Made by a program: the position numbers and the translations under genes | In this document: piece by piece, positions 20,259 to 32,610 of the stretch | Layout: each line of letters begins with the position of its first letter | Position numbering within the stretch: position 1 is the first letter of the stretch | Origin: Zea mays | Lineage: Eukaryota; Streptophyta; Magnoliopsida; Poales; Poaceae | Assembly (NCBI RefSeq): GCF_902167145.1 | Contig: NC_050097.1 | Coordinates: forward strand, 39,416,095 to 39,480,094 | Reading direction: 5' to 3' | DNA: 64,000 nt | The notes under the pieces: model-generated | Seen by the model: the letters and a program-made list of their open reading frames with translations, nothing else | What the model was told of the DNA's origin: nothing | Databases searched by the model: none

Positions 20259-22896
20259 TTAGTTCTTGATTTTAGGTACCCAAACAGTTTTGGGTCCTTT
20301 GACATTAGATACAAGAACTTTGGGTACCCAAACATAAGTCTTTGACCCCTTGCGTTTGCCCCCAACATATTTGGCAACTACTTTGCCAGATTTGTTAGTC
20401 AAAATATAAGATGCATCAAAAGTCTTAAATGAAATACTAGGTTCATTTGATGCAATAAGAGTTTTCCTTTTAGGCAATTTAGCATGGGTTGATTGCCTAG
20501 AGCTAGATGCCTCACTCTTATACATAAAAGCATGATTAGGACCAGAGTGAGACTTCCTAGAATGAATTCTCCTAATTTTGTGTTCGGGATAACCGGCAGG
20601 GTATAAAATGTAACCCTCGTTATCCTGAACCATGGGAGCCTTGCCCTTAACAAAATTAGACAATCTTTTAGGAGGGGCATTAAGCTTGACATTGTCTCCC
20701 TTTTGGAAACCAATGCCATCCTTAATGCCAGGGCGTCTCCCACTATAGAGCATGCTTCTAGCAAATTTAATTTTTTTCATTTTCTAAGTCATGCTCATTA
20801 ATTTTGGCATTAAGTTGAGCTATGTGATCATTTTGTTGTTTAATTAAGGCTAGGTGATCATGAATAGCATCAACATTTATATCTCTACATCTAGTGCAAA
20901 TAGTAACATGCTCAACAGTAGATGTAGATGGTTTGCAAGTTTTTAATTCAACAATCTTCGCATGTAAAATATCATTCTTGTCTCTAAGATTGGAAATAAA
21001 AACATTGCAAACATCTAAATCCTTAGCCTTAGCAATTAATTTTTCATTCTCAATCTTAAGTCTAGCAAGAGAGGCATTCAATTTATCAATCTTAGCAATT
21101 AAACTAGCATTATCATCTCTAAGATTGGCAATTGAATCATCACATACATTTGAACTTTCAACCTTAGCAATTAATTTAGCATTTTCATTCCTAAGGTTGG
21201 CAATAGCATCATGGCAAGAACTTAGCTCACTAGTTAATTTTTCACATTTTTCTACTTCATGAGCATAAGCATTTTTAACCTTAACATGCTTCTTATTTTC
21301 CTTAATAAGGAAGTCCTCTTGGCTATCCAAGAGTTCATCCTTCCCATGAATAGCACTAATCAATTCATTTAATTTCTCTTTTTGTTGCATGTAGAGGTTG
21401 GCAAAAAGAGTGAGCAAACTATCCTCATCATCACTAGAATTATCCTCATCACTAGAGGTTGCATACTTAGTGGATGATTTTGATTTTACCTTCTTCCTTT
21501 TGTCGTCCTTTGCCATGAGGCACTTGTGGCCGACGTTGGGGAAGATAAGTCCCTTGTTGACGGCGATGTTGGCGGCGTCCTCGTCGTCGGAGGAGTCGGT
21601 GGAGCTCTTGTCGGAGTCCCACTCCCGGCACACATGGGCGTCGCCGCCCTTCTTCTTGTAGTACTTCTTCTTTTATCTTCTCTTTCCCTTCTTGTCGTCG
21701 CCCCTGTCACTATCACTAGATAATGGACATTTAGCAATGAAATGACCGGGCTTACCACACTTGTAGCAAACTTTCTTGGAGCGGGGCTTGTAATCCTTCC
21801 CCCTCCTTTGCTTGAGGATTTGGCGGAAGCTCTTGATGATGAGCGCCATCTCCTCGTTGTCGAGCTTGGAGGCGTCAATGGGAAGTCTACTTGATGTAGA
21901 CTCTTCCTTCTTCTCCTCCGTCGCCTTAAATGTGACGGGTTGTACCTCGGGCGTGGAGGAGGCGCCTTGCTCGATGATTTTCTTGGAGCCTTTGATCATC
22001 AACTCAAAGCTCACAAATTTTTCTATCACTTCCTCGGGAGACATTAGTTTGTACCTAGGATCACCACGAATTAATTGAACTTGAGTAGGGTTAAGGAATA
22101 CAAGTGATCTAAGAATAACCTTAACCATCTCATGGTCATCCCACTTTGTGCTCCCGAGGTTGCGCACTTGGTTCACCAAGGTCTTTAGCCGGTTGTACAT
22201 GGCTTGTGGGTCTTCTCCTTGGTTGAGCATAAATCGACCGAGCTCCCCCTCGATCGTCTCCCGCTTGGTGATCTTGGTCACCTCATCACCTTCGTGTGCG
22301 GTCTTAAGCACGTCCCAAATCTCTTTGGCACTCTTCAACCCTTGCACCTTATTATACTCCTCTTGACTTAGAGAGGTGAGAAGTATAGTAGTTGCTTGAG
22401 AGTTGAAGTGCTCGATTTGGGCCACCTCGTCCTCATCATAATCTTCATCCCCTACGGATGGTACGTGTACTCCAAATTCAACAACATCCCATATGCTTTT
22501 GTGGAGTGAGGTTAGGTGATATCTCATCATATTACTCCACCTAGAATAATCTTTACCGTCAAACGTCGGTGGTTTGCCTAATGGGACGGAAAGTAATGGA
22601 GTATGTCTAGGAATGTGAGAGTAGCGTAGGGGGATCTTACTATACTTCTTGCGCTCTTGGCGCTTAGAAGTGATGGACGCGGCGTCGGATCCCGATGTAG
22701 AGGGCGATGAAGAGTCGGTCTCGTAGTACACCACCTTCTTCATTTTCTTCTTCTTTTCGCTGCTCTTATGCATCCTAATGCGTGAAGGGGATCCCTCCTT
22801 CTTTTTGTTGCTGGACTCCTTTGATGGAGCCTTCCCGTGGCTTGTGGGCTTGCCCCCGCCGATCACCATCTCCTTCTTGGCGTGATCTCCCGACAT
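20259..22896 (-). pseudogene. Sirevirus H gag, frameshifted
   Basis: Starts at ATG 22896 (MSGDHAKKEM), 50 nt after the LTR. Lys/Ser-rich N-terminus, capsid-like region (PLGKPPTFDGKDYSRW), then a CCHC zinc knuckle CYKCGKPGHFIAKCP near 21750. The frame breaks near 21670 and again near 20775. Between them is a long coiled-coil-like segment with repeated NLR-NEN-LIAK units (20900-21300). The C-terminal block ends in two VWVPK motifs just before pol. Long coiled-coil gag tails of this type fit Sireviruses. Confidence 0.9.
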
Positions 22897-22930
22897 CACT
22901 TCGAGCGGTTAGGCTCTTAATGAAGTACCA

Positions 22931-22945
22931 GGCTCTGATACCAAT
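22931..22945 (-). other. Primer-binding site of Sirevirus H
   Basis: Minus strand ATTGGTATCAGAGCC immediately follows the 5' LTR. It is complementary to the 3' end of initiator-Met tRNA, as is usual for Copia elements. Confidence 0.9.
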
Positions 22946-24183
22946 TGAAAGTCGCCTAGAGGGGGGGTGAATAGGCAAATCTGAAATTTATAAACTTAAA
23001 GCACAACTACAAGCCGGGGTTAGCGTTAGAGATATAAGCGAGTCCGAAAGAGAGGGCAAAAAACAAATCACAAGCAAATGAAGAGTGAGACATGATGATT
23101 TGTTTTACCGAGGTTCGGTTATTGCAAACCTACTCCCCGTTGAGGTGGTCACAAAGACCGGGTCTCTTTCAACCCTTTCCCTCTCTCAAACGGTCACCTA
23201 GACCGAGTGAGCTTCTCTTCTCAATCAAATGGGACACTAAGTCCACTACAAGGACCACCACACAATTGGTGTCTCTTGTTTTGATTACAAGTGTTGTGGA
23301 AACAAGAATGAGGAAGAAGAAAAGCAATCCAAGCGCAAGAGCTCAAAAGAACACAAAAGTCACTCTCTCTAGTCACTAATTTGTTTGGAGTGATTCCGGA
23401 CTTGGGAGAGGATTTGATCTCTTTGTTTGTGTCTTGTATTGAATGCTATAGCTCTTGTATGAGGTTTGAAGGCTGAAAACTTGGATGCATTGAAGTGTGG
23501 TGGTTGCAGGGGTATTTATAGCCCCAACCACAAAAAGAACCGTTGGTGAGGGCTTCTGTCGTATGGCGCACCGGACAGCCCGGTGCGCCACCGGACACTG
23601 TCCGGTGCGCCACCGGACACTGTCCGGTGCGCCAGCCACGTCACCAAGCCGTTGAGTTCCGACCGTTGAAGCTTCTGACAGTTGGGCCACCGGACAGTCC
23701 GGTGGTACACCGGACAGCCACTGTTCACTATCCGGTGCGCCTTCTGGCGCCTGCTCTAACTCTGCGTGCGCAGTCCGTGCACTATTCACTGTTCCGTTGC
23801 TTTTACAGACGACCGTTGGCGCAGATAGCTATTGCTCCACTGGCACACCGGACAGTCCGGTGCTACACCGGACTGTCCGGTGAATTATAGCGGAGTGGCT
23901 CCCAGAATTCCCGAAGCTGAGCAATTTGGAGTTGGACTCCCTGGTGCACCGGACACTGTCCGGTGGCACACCGGACAGTCCGGTGCGCCAGACCAGGGCA
24001 GCCTTCGGGTGCTTGCTCCTTTCATTTTGAACCCTTTATTTTGGCTTTGTATTGGTTTATTGTGAACCTTTGGCACATGTAAAACTTATATACTAGAGCA
24101 AACTAGTTAGTCCAAATGTTTGTGTTGGGCAATTCAACCACCAAAATCATATTAGGAAAAGGTGTAAGCCTATTTCCCTTTCA
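22946..24183 (-). repeat. 5' LTR of Sirevirus H
   Basis: 1238 bp, TGAAAGGG to GACTTTCA on the minus strand. It has a cluster of CCGGAC-GTCCGG palindromes (about 23565-23985), then on the minus strand a TATAAATA (plus 23513-23520) inside an inverted repeat (23500-23530), then the R/U5 part to 22946. Confidence 0.95.
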
Positions 24184-25448
24184 GTAGTGTACCGACGGAC
24201 AAGGGTTGCACTCAACCCCTCTCAAGCGACCCAATGATCAACTTGAGTGCCACTATCTTCTTTATCTCAATATTAGTCTCATTACATGGATCTCCACAAG
24301 TTGGAGTATCTTGCAGTCGTACACAGATTGATGGGAGCTACAACTCCAGAGTAACAATAGTAGAGAGGAAGAAACACACAAGAGCAAAAACACAAGAACA
24401 ACACCAAAACAACACGAGTACAAGCGCGCAACAACATAACATCATTGTCTCTCAGAACAGGGCACTTGAATCGCTTTGATGTGACTCAAATGCGTAGGAG
24501 TGATGTGTATGCTCTTGAGTGACTTTGTATTCTATAGAGGTTGAAATGGTGGTCCTTTTATAGCCCCAAGTCGCCAAATGGCCATTGGACTTGCCTCCAA
24601 TAAGTTGCATAATTTCTGCTCTTGCTGGCGCACTGGACTGGTCCGGTGCACCATCGGACTGGGAATAGGGACGCTTCTCCGGGATCCTGACTAGGCACTT
24701 CCAAACCAGGATGGCACTAGACCGGACTAGATATCCACCGGACCTCCATGTGTCTGCCTCCCAATGAAGTAGTCGTCGGGTGCCGAAGTAGTCGTTACTA
24801 CGCTACGCAGACTAGTGCACCACCGGACCACTACTGTAGACGGTCCGGTGAATTTTATAAATAAAATTACCGAGACTGCATAGTTCGTACGGAGGGGGTC
24901 TAATGCACCTCCAAACCAGTACCGTAGATAGTCTGGAACACCAGGCCTCTGCAAACCAAGTCAGGGCTCTCTGCGGACCCGTTCCAGTGCACCACCTGAT
25001 CAGTCCACGTGAGTCCCAGACCAGCCCAAGTTAAGCTCTTTGGGGTCTAACTTCTCCGCTTTGATTTGGCCTTTCTTGTGAGTTTCCCTACAACTTAGAA
25101 AAACGTTGTTAGAGTATAACCAATTGAACTAAGTCTAGGAAACTTGATGAGGACATCACAAACATACAAATAAAGCATGGGCTGATAGCATGAGCACATG
25201 CACGACAGCTAAATCCTTAGCTTCGTTTTTACCTAGTCAATTGTATTTTAAAGTTTATGCTCTGTGCCATGGATGTTTTGATGATTAGGAACCTTGGAGA
25301 GGAGCATCAAGGACTTGGAAAATGCCAAGATGTCAAGGAGGAGAAGCTAGGACGTTTACAAAAAGATAAAGCCAAGTCCGACTCAACTTCGTCTCCACCT
25401 CGGAGTCCAGGACTAGTCTACACTAAAACGGACGCCCAAGATGCATCC
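24184..25448 (-). repeat. Old, diverged Sirevirus-like LTR fragment and unassigned flank
   Basis: 24190-24240 is similar to the reverse complement of the U5 side of element C's LTR (TTGCACTCAACCCCTCTCAAG). A TATA-like TTTTATAG lies near 24555, and decayed GGTCCGGTGCACC palindromes occur near 24650-24660 and 24845. So the first ~800 bp is a minus-strand LTR remnant cut by H. From about 25040 to 25448 I recognise nothing. 25444-25448 is the TSD CATCC of the solo LTR. Confidence 0.6.
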
Positions 25449-26885
25449 TGAAAGGATCACGATGCCCAAGAGGGGGGGGGGTGAATTGGGCTTTTCTAAA
25501 AATCAACACTAATTAAAACCTAAGCAAGAGCTAAGCAAGTGCCCAACTTCACCCCAACAACTAGCACTAAGATGATAATACTAGAAATACAACAATGCTA
25601 AGACAATACTTCAAATACTTGCTAAACAAATACACAATGTAAAGTACTTGAATTAAATGCGAAATGTAAAGCAAGGTTTAGAAGACTCCTCCAATTTTTC
25701 CCGAGGTATCGAAGAGTCGGCACTCTCCACTAGTCCTCGTTGGAGCACCCGCGCAAGGGTATCGCTCCCCCTTGGTCCTCGCAAGAACCAAGTGCTCACT
25801 ACGAGATGATCATTTGCCACTCCGGCGCGGTGGATCCCTCAAGACTGCTTACAATACTTGAGTCGGGTCACCAACAAGATCTCCACGGTGATCACCGAGC
25901 TACCAACACCACCAAGCCGTCTAGGTGATGCCGATCACCAAGAGTAACAAGCCATAGACTTTCGCTTGACCAAGAGAAGCCTAATGCAAGTGGTGTGTGC
26001 TCTAGGTGGCTCTCGCTAGCGCTAATGAGGAACAAATGCGGGATTAAGATTCTCTAATCTCCTCACTAGGCTTTTGGTGCTTGCAATGCTCTAGTAATGT
26101 GCTGGAATTAATGTGGGCAGCAAGACATTGAATATGGTGGGTGGAGGGGGTATAAATAGCCCTCACCCACCAACTAGCCGTTACCAGCATTCTTCTGCGC
26201 ATGGGCGCACCAGACAGTCCGGTGCGCCACCGGTGCGCCAACGGTCGACTCCAACGGCTAGTTCTGACAGCTAGCCGTTGGGCTGATGGCACACCGGACA
26301 GTCCAGTGCACTGTCCGGTGCATTGTCTGGTGCGCCACTAAAATTCATTTCTGGAATAGGTGCTCTCGGGTTTCTGTGGGAACAAACTCTTCCCCAGGGC
26401 CACCTTGGCCCCACCTGGCAGAGGGTGCACCGGACAGTCCGGTGCCCCAAGGCCAGAAACCCTATTTCTTGTTTTTCAGCTGATTTTCAAATCGGTTTTC
26501 ATTCTAACTTGTGAGTGAGTTCTAGAGTGACACCTAGCACTGTATGTGAGTGTGAATGTGCACCAACACTACACTATAACTCTCTTGGTCAAACTACTCA
26601 TCGACAACCCCTCTTTATAGTACGACTAAAAGAGAATAAAAGACCTAACTAAATCATGAGTGTCCACATCTCCTTGACACTCGTACTCCGTAGTCCTTCA
26701 CCTTTTGTTTCATCGTTTTAGTCGTCGCTTCGAGTTCTTATCTCCGGGATTGTTTTCACCGTTGTAGTACTTCTACCTATAATGCGACCTAACTTACCAT
26801 TTGTCTCTGCAAAACACACGTTAGTCACATATAACATTACATTGTCATTAATCACTAAAACCAACCAGGGGCCTAGATGCTTTCA
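25449..26885 (-). mobile_element. Solo LTR of a Sirevirus-like Copia element
   Basis: 1437 bp from TGAAAGGATCACG to GATGCTTTCA. A perfect TSD CATCC lies at both ends (25444-25448, 26886-26890) and there is no internal region, so it is a solo LTR left by LTR-LTR recombination. Orientation is minus: the left end reads as the C-rich U5 end (CACCCCCCCCCTCTTGGGC on the minus strand), and the CCGGAC-GTCCGG palindromes (26210-26440) lie upstream of the TATA-like box on the minus strand. The TATA-like box is inside an inverted repeat (26137-26172). Confidence 0.9.
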
Positions 26886-26890
26886 CATCC

Positions 26891-27904
26891 GAACTCTGAA
26901 TAGGTTGGGATTTATATGGATGAAAAGGTAAGAAGATAAGCTTTAGTGCAGACTGGTCCTAGACTCGACGTTTCGCGACTTGACGTCGTCCTGCGAGGCC
27001 ACCTCATGCTCCGCTCATGCCTTGTTTAGCGCATATAGGAGGTTGTCTCCCTTGCCCTACTTCCACCTCTACTCGAAGTTCTCCAACATGCCCCACACCA
27101 CCGGGCCCTTGCCTAAAGATGTCAATGGGGACCCGATACCCGCTAACCCTGTGGGGAATTCCCTTATTAGGGTTAGGGTATGGGATAAAAATTATCCCCA
27201 TGGGTATAATATATGGGACAAAATTCTCACCCATTGGTTAAATAGATATGGGATTGGGAAGCAATCATCCTAACCCAATTACCCATAGGTAATATTCACA
27301 TAGTAAAATTAAGTGTGCAGCCAATAGGCAATAGGCACAATAACTAACCCTACCTCTCACAACCCTTTTAAGCATCCATCCACCGAAACAACATCTTTGC
27401 ACCATTCCACCAAGGAGTCTTCTTTCCTCCTTCAGCGAGAATGTTAACCCTTCTTACATGACTACCATAATAGCCCATACACACTTGGGGTGCTTGTTAG
27501 ACACACTTATAAGAAAACAAATAAAACGAATACTAAATATTTGACTTTCTCAAGTTCTAAAGAATGGGGCAACTCTCATAAGGCTTGTGCTTAAATCATG
27601 AATAAAATTTCATTTGCATTTATCTTGTGCTTAAACTAGATTGTTTTCATAAACTTTACATGCTTAATAACAATTTCTTATAAACAACCATGGATTATAT
27701 ATATATACTCTATTCACCAGGACCATCCTGGCGTGCGCCCTGCGTGGCTTTGCCCCCGTGCGGCTTCAACCCACCCGGCTCGCGCCCGCACGGCTCAGCC
27801 CCATGAGGCTCGGGTCCCTACACAGCTCTGCCCCTCGCGCGGCTCGTTTCCTAATCACATTAAGTCATTCCAATCAACACTAAGTCATTCTAGTAAATAT
27901 TAAG
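26891..27904. other. Unassigned intergenic stretch
   Basis: No convincing gene. 27120-27290 is rich in short inverted and direct motifs (GGGGAATTCCC, TTATCCCCATGGGTATAAT, GGGTATGGG), resembling the subterminal part of an old DNA transposon, but I cannot find its ends. 27698-27712 is a TA microsatellite. 27730-27840 repeats CGGCTC-type words. The short ORFs here are not supported. Confidence 0.4.
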
Positions 27905-29044
27905 TGAAAGGGAAATAGGGTCAAACCTTTTCCTATAAATAATTTTGGTGGTTGAATGCTCAACACAAATATTGGACTAACTAGTTTGCTCTAGATTATA
28001 TATTCCACAGGTGCATAAAGGTTCAACACAAACCAATAAAAGATTGAAAAAGGGTTCAAAAAACAAAGGAGCAAAGAAACCGAGTGTGCCCTGGTCTGGC
28101 GCACCGGACTGTCCGGTGTGCCACCGGACAGTGTCCGGTGCACCAGGACCGTACAGGATCAAACTCAGCAGTCTCAGGTTTCTCCAGCGTCGCTTCGCTA
28201 TAAAATCCGCTGACTCTGTGAACAGTGGTGAACAGTGCGCCATCGGACTGTCCGGTGCACCAGCGGAGCAACGGATCTTCGGCGCAACGGTCGACTGCAA
28301 AAGCCGCTGACTCTGTGAACAGTGGTGAACAGTGCGCGTAGAGTCAGAGTGCAGAAGTCAGAGGGGCACCGGACAGTGTACAGTGCCTGTCCGGTGCCGC
28401 ATGAAGACAAAGCTCCAACGGTCAACTGCTCCCGAACCCTAACGGTTGGGTGATGTGGCTGGCGCACCGGATTGTCCGGTGCACCCATCGACAGCAGCCT
28501 GCCCCAACGGTTATTTTGGTGGTTGAGGGCTATAAATACCCCCCAATCACCACCACTCCAACCATCCAAGCATTCACAACAGTGCATTCAATACAAGAGC
28601 AATACACTTCACTCCAAAGACACAATTCAAGTGATCGATCCGCTCAAAGTCCCAAATTCAACTCTACCACATTAAGACTTGTGAGAGAATTCTTTGTGTT
28701 CCTTGTTGCTCTTGTTTGCTTGGCTTGGCTTTCTTTTCTTTCTCACTTCTTACTCTCAAGCTTTGTAAGCGAGGCAAGAGACACCAATTGTGTGGTGATC
28801 CTTGCGGGGTCTAAGTGACCCATGAGATTAAGGAAGAAGCCTCACTCGGTCTAAGTGACCGTTTGAGAGAGGAAAAGGGTTGAAAGAGACCCGGTCTTTG
28901 TGACCACCTCAACGGGGACTAGGTTCTTTAGAACCGAACCTCGGTAAAACAAATCACCGTGCCATCTGCTTGATTTGCTCTTGATTTGTTTTTCCCTCTC
29001 TCCCGGACTCGGATTTTATTCTAACGCTAACCCCGACTTGTAGA

Positions 29045-32000
29045 CAGGGGCGGGCCCAGGATTTAGACAATGGGTATTCGAAATTGTACTAGAGAAAACA
29101 AATAGATGGCCTAAAGCCTATCCTAATAGACTTTATACATATATATAATTGATTCACGTATAGATAGTCATAGCATATAATAGAACATTAAATAGTATAA
29201 GGAAGCTTACATATTACAAGACAACTTTCCGATCCTTCAAGCTTTGAAATTGAGTGATAATGTCCTCATCCTTGACTTGCAAGAAAAATTGCCTTTCAAT
29301 AAAAGTAACCAGGCATCCATTTAAAAAATTTTGTCCCATCTTGCTTCTTAGCTTATTTTTTATGAAGTTCATTGAAGAAAAGATTCTTTCAACACCAGCA
29401 GTTGCAACAGGAAGAACTAGCACCAATTTGAGAAGCTTGTAAACAATGTCATACCGAAGAATCTTATCTGTTTTGACAAGCATCATAGATAACTCTGCTA
29501 GGCTTCTCAAATTTTTGAAGTTTTCATCTCTTCTCACATCTTCGATATAGCGATTTAATTGAAAAGGGAGTTGTACCTTCTCTTCAAACTCAAAATCTTG
29601 AGGATAAAACCCAGCAAGCTTAACCAATTTCTCAGTATTGAATCCATCGAAGTTCTTGGATGGATTGAATGATGCCATACATCTAAGTAACTCCGTGTTT
29701 ACCTCATCAAACCTATTATTAAGCTCAACAAGTTGCCTATCAATGACACCTAAGAACATATCAGCATGAAACCGATGGTAATTGATAGCATTTCTATAGA
29801 ACTTCTTGTCTCTCTGAATAAGCTTATACTTTGCATCCATGTCAACAATTTTAACTTTGTGCTTCTCACAAAAAGAAGAGACATTATTAAGGAATTCTTG
29901 CCATCCAGAATCTTCTCTCAAAACAGCCAATTCTACCTTTGTGAATTCAAGAAGATCCATTGCATTTACAATATCTTGCTCCCTCCTTTGCAAAGCATTG
30001 CATAAACCATTTGTGTATCCAAATATTTCCTTCATCAAATGCAACATGAAAACAAATTCAAATGACTTAAATACTTCTAGCATAGTTTGAGCTCCTATTG
30101 ACTCACCTCCTTTATGTTCCTTCCCAATCTTGGAGAGAACTTTCTTGATTGAAGGATACAAGGCTATGACATGCATTACAGTTCTATAGTGAGATCCCCA
30201 ATGTTTATCACCTGGTCTTGCTAAGCCCATCTCTTGATTCAAACCTTGGCCAGTTTCTATTTCACCCAAACTCAATGCTTCAATCATATATTCAGCTTGA
30301 GCTACACGAAGCATAGAGATCTTTTTGCAAGACATTCCAAGAACATTCAACAAGTATGCAAGTTGCCCAAAGAACCAAGAACAGTCAATATTCTCCTTTG
30401 CAACAGATACAAGGGTTAGTTGAAGTTGATGTGCAAAACAATGAACATAATAAGCTGAAGGTGACTCTTCCATTATTAATTTTTTCAAACCATTTACATG
30501 ACCCTTCATATTACTGGCCCCATCATACCCTTGTCCATGTATCTTTGATAATGGCAATTGATATTTAATAAGCAAGGATTGAATTGCTTCCTTAAGTGTC
30601 AATGATGAAGTATCTTCAACTTTGACAAGACCAAGAAAACGCTCAACCGGTTCTCCCATTTTATTTACATAGCGCAAGCAAAGAGCCAACTGTTCCTGTT
30701 GGTATGCATCACTAGATTCGTCATCTAGAACTGCAAAACATTCATCACCAAGTTCTTCCATGATTAACTTAGTTGTTTCATGAGCACAACAACTAATGAG
30801 TTGTTTCTGAATCTTGTGATCTATCAACTGACAATTCTGCGGAGCATTTCCAAGAACTACTTTATTAACTTCTTCAAAGTTCCCTGCAAGCCATTGTAAA
30901 AGTTCTCGAAAATTCCCTTTATTTTTTGAACTATTTTCCTCATCGCGACCACGAAAAGCCAACCCTTGATGCAACAGAAATCTTATGCACTTAAGTGACC
31001 ATGTCAAACGAGCTAGGTATTGAGCCTTATACAATGAAGTATTTGAGGCAACTGACTCACAGATTGATGCTTTAGGTGTCAAAAATAAATTATATTTCTC
31101 CTCAGCTTCACAATGAGCACTATCAACAACACCAACATGCTTAAGCAATCTAGTTTTAACATTCCAATTTCTAAACCCTTCATTAACGAAAGCATCTCCA
31201 CCAGGGAATTTGTTGTTATCTTTGAACAGATAGCAAACAAAACAATATGCAACATCTTTATCCACACTATACTCAAGCCAACTAAACTCGGAAAACCACT
31301 TTGGTAGGAAGCGACGCATACCTCCACATTCATGTTGGGGAAAATCATCCTTCTTCATCTTAGGTCGACATGGCCCTAATACAATATAGGCCCTTCTAAC
31401 TGCATCTTGGATATTAATAGAATAGCTTGAGATTGGAGTCCTCAATCCAGGATCATGCTCAATGCCATAAATATCATTATCATCACTATCGTTATCCTCA
31501 CTCGATGCTGTCCCATTCAAGTGCACTGATTCAAAATCATCATTATCTTCAGCATCTACTATTATTGGAGGTTCAGGCTCAACTCTCTCTTGTTCTGCAG
31601 GTGTTGCATTACTAGTTTCGATCTGTCCTTGAAATATCACCAATTGCATCTCTCTTTCATTGGAAGATGGAGCAACAATATCCTTCTTTTTTGCAGCAGC
31701 TCTTGCTATAAAAGCTCTCAAATCAGTGGTAGCACTGCTCTTCCTCTTCATTTTTAAATCTGCAAATAAATCACAATACACTCAATTCAATGACTATTTT
31801 AAAACAAATTAAGATACGCTCAATTCACAAATTAGTGAAACCATTAAACGGTCAAACCACTAAACCAGAACCAAGCAAGCTGCAAGCAACAAGCGTACCG
31901 CGTAGCCTCTAGCCTGGCAATCATGCAGGCCAACTGGCCAAGCGCAACAAGCCAAAAGGCAAGCAGGCTGCAAGGTGCAAATGGCCAAGTGAAGACAGGC

Positions 32001-32490
32001 AGGCTGCAAGCGGCCAAGTGCAGACAGGCACTACCGCTGTACCGCAACAAGCCAGCATGCAAGCTGGCTCAGGCTGGCTGGCTGGCTGTGGTTGGACCGC
32101 TGGGCGCAGGGGGCAGGGTGCTGGACGGCTGAAGCCTTCAGCCTTGCCTAGACGGTGGACGCAGGACACACTCACGATCTCATGCACGGCAAGCGGAAGC
32201 GGCAGCGGCGTCACGACGATGGCGCCTAGCGGCTGGAGACGGGATTGAGCCGTCAGACAGGCAGACAGACGCAGAGTGGCAAACCTAATGGGCCAGATGG
32301 ACCGAGCACGTTATGGAAGGAAGGAAGAACAAAGCCTAAAACGAATTTGGGTCTACATACTCAGTATTCTTGTAGTTTTTCAATATTTCAGACTACATAT
32401 ATACAACATATACATGTATATATATTTTTTTTTACCAAAAATAATGGGTATTCAACTGAATACCCTTGTACCAAAGTGGGCCCACCCCTG
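29045..32490 (-). mobile_element. Autonomous-type hAT transposon, 3446 bp
   Basis: Ends read inward CAGGGGCGGGCCCA and CAGGGGTGGGCCCA (13 of 14 match), and both carry GGGTATTC about 30 bp in. A perfect 8 bp TSD CTTGTAGA is at 29037-29044 and 32491-32498. It encodes one long transposase on the minus strand. 31850-32300, the 5' leader side, is full of short CAAGC/TGGC repeats and has no clear ORF; 32390-32440 is an AT-rich stretch. Confidence 0.97.
29214..31751 (-). CDS. hAT transposase, TTF zinc finger / DUF4371 type
   Basis: 845 aa from the ATG at 31751 (MKRKSSATTDLRAF) to the stop at 29214. A longer frame begins ten codons upstream, but that stretch crosses a TTTGCAG splice acceptor just before the chosen start, so a non-coding first exon is likely. 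Lys/Arg-rich N-terminus; acidic region near 80-110; TTF-type zinc finger (WLEYSVDKDVAYCFVCYLF, about 170-190). The core has LDDESSD near 352, GQGYDGASNMKG near 410 and VHCFAHQLQL near 440. The C-terminal dimerisation region has AGVERIFSSMNFIKNKLR near 795. The expected D, D and E residues are present and there are no stops, so it could be active. It would cut and paste its own element via the terminal repeats. Confidence 0.93.
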   Translation of the reverse strand: MKRKSSATTDLRAFIARAAAKKKDIVAPSSNEREMQLVIFQGQIETSNATPAEQERVEPEPPIIVDAEDNDDFESVHLNGTASSEDNDSDDNDIYGIEHDPGLRTPISSYSINIQDAVRRAYIVLGPCRPKMKKDDFPQHECGGMRRFLPKWFSEFSWLEYSVDKDVAYCFVCYLFKDNNKFPGGDAFVNEGFRNWNVKTRLLKHVGVVDSAHCEAEEKYNLFLTPKASICESVASNTSLYKAQYLARLTWSLKCIRFLLHQGLAFRGRDEENSSKNKGNFRELLQWLAGNFEEVNKVVLGNAPQNCQLIDHKIQKQLISCCAHETTKLIMEELGDECFAVLDDESSDAYQQEQLALCLRYVNKMGEPVERFLGLVKVEDTSSLTLKEAIQSLLIKYQLPLSKIHGQGYDGASNMKGHVNGLKKLIMEESPSAYYVHCFAHQLQLTLVSVAKENIDCSWFFGQLAYLLNVLGMSCKKISMLRVAQAEYMIEALSLGEIETGQGLNQEMGLARPGDKHWGSHYRTVMHVIALYPSIKKVLSKIGKEHKGGESIGAQTMLEVFKSFEFVFMLHLMKEIFGYTNGLCNALQRREQDIVNAMDLLEFTKVELAVLREDSGWQEFLNNVSSFCEKHKVKIVDMDAKYKLIQRDKKFYRNAINYHRFHADMFLGVIDRQLVELNNRFDEVNTELLRCMASFNPSKNFDGFNTEKLVKLAGFYPQDFEFEEKVQLPFQLNRYIEDVRRDENFKNLRSLAELSMMLVKTDKILRYDIVYKLLKLVLVLPVATAGVERIFSSMNFIKNKLRSKMGQNFLNGCLVTFIERQFFLQVKDEDIITQFQSLKDRKVVL

Positions 32491-32561
32491 CTTGTAGATT
32501 GTGATTTAAGTTATAAATTTCAGATTCCGTCTATTCACCCCTCCCCTCTAGGTGACTTTCA

Positions 32562-32577
32562 ATTGGTATCAGAGCCC
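32562..32577 (+). other. Primer-binding site of Sirevirus D
   Basis: ATTGGTATCAGAGCCC directly after the LTR, complementary to initiator-Met tRNA. Confidence 0.9.
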
Positions 32578-32610
32578 GGTACTTCATTTAGAGTCTAACC
32601 ACTCGAAGTG

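Larger units (their letters stand above)
1..24183 (-). mobile_element. Sirevirus-type Copia LTR retrotransposon H, 3' LTR truncated by window edge
   Basis: On the minus strand the element begins at 24183 with TGAAAGGGAAATAGG and runs 5' LTR, primer-binding site, gag, pol, purine-rich 3' region, 3' LTR. The 3' LTR is split into 1-230, 891-945 and 16022-16199 by later insertions; its first roughly 800 bp (plus-strand order) lie left of the window. Identity follows from the order gag, DSG protease, HHCC integrase, RT and RNase H, and from the CCGGAC-GTCCGG palindromes in the LTRs. Coding regions carry many frameshifts, so this copy is dead. The 5 bp after the right end, GTAGT, is the expected TSD, but its partner is outside the window. 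Confidence 0.93.
27905..32561 (+). repeat. 5' LTR of Sirevirus D (hAT insertion inside)
   Basis: About 1203 bp once the hAT element and its TSD are removed. It contains CCGGAC-GTCCGG palindromes (28092-28143, 28245-28262, 28365-28395, 28464-28482), a TATAAATA at 28531-28538 inside an inverted repeat (GGTGGTTG to CAATCACC), and a C-rich U5 end (CTATTCACCCCTCCCCTC). Confidence 0.9.

Noticed and set aside
25257..25451. 64 aa ORF before the solo LTR
   Set aside because: Charged low-complexity translation crossing the TSD and the LTR start; not a gene.
26980..27273. 97 aa ORF in the unassigned flank
   Set aside because: Runs through GGGTA/TACCC repeat-like sequence, no recognisable domain, no start context.
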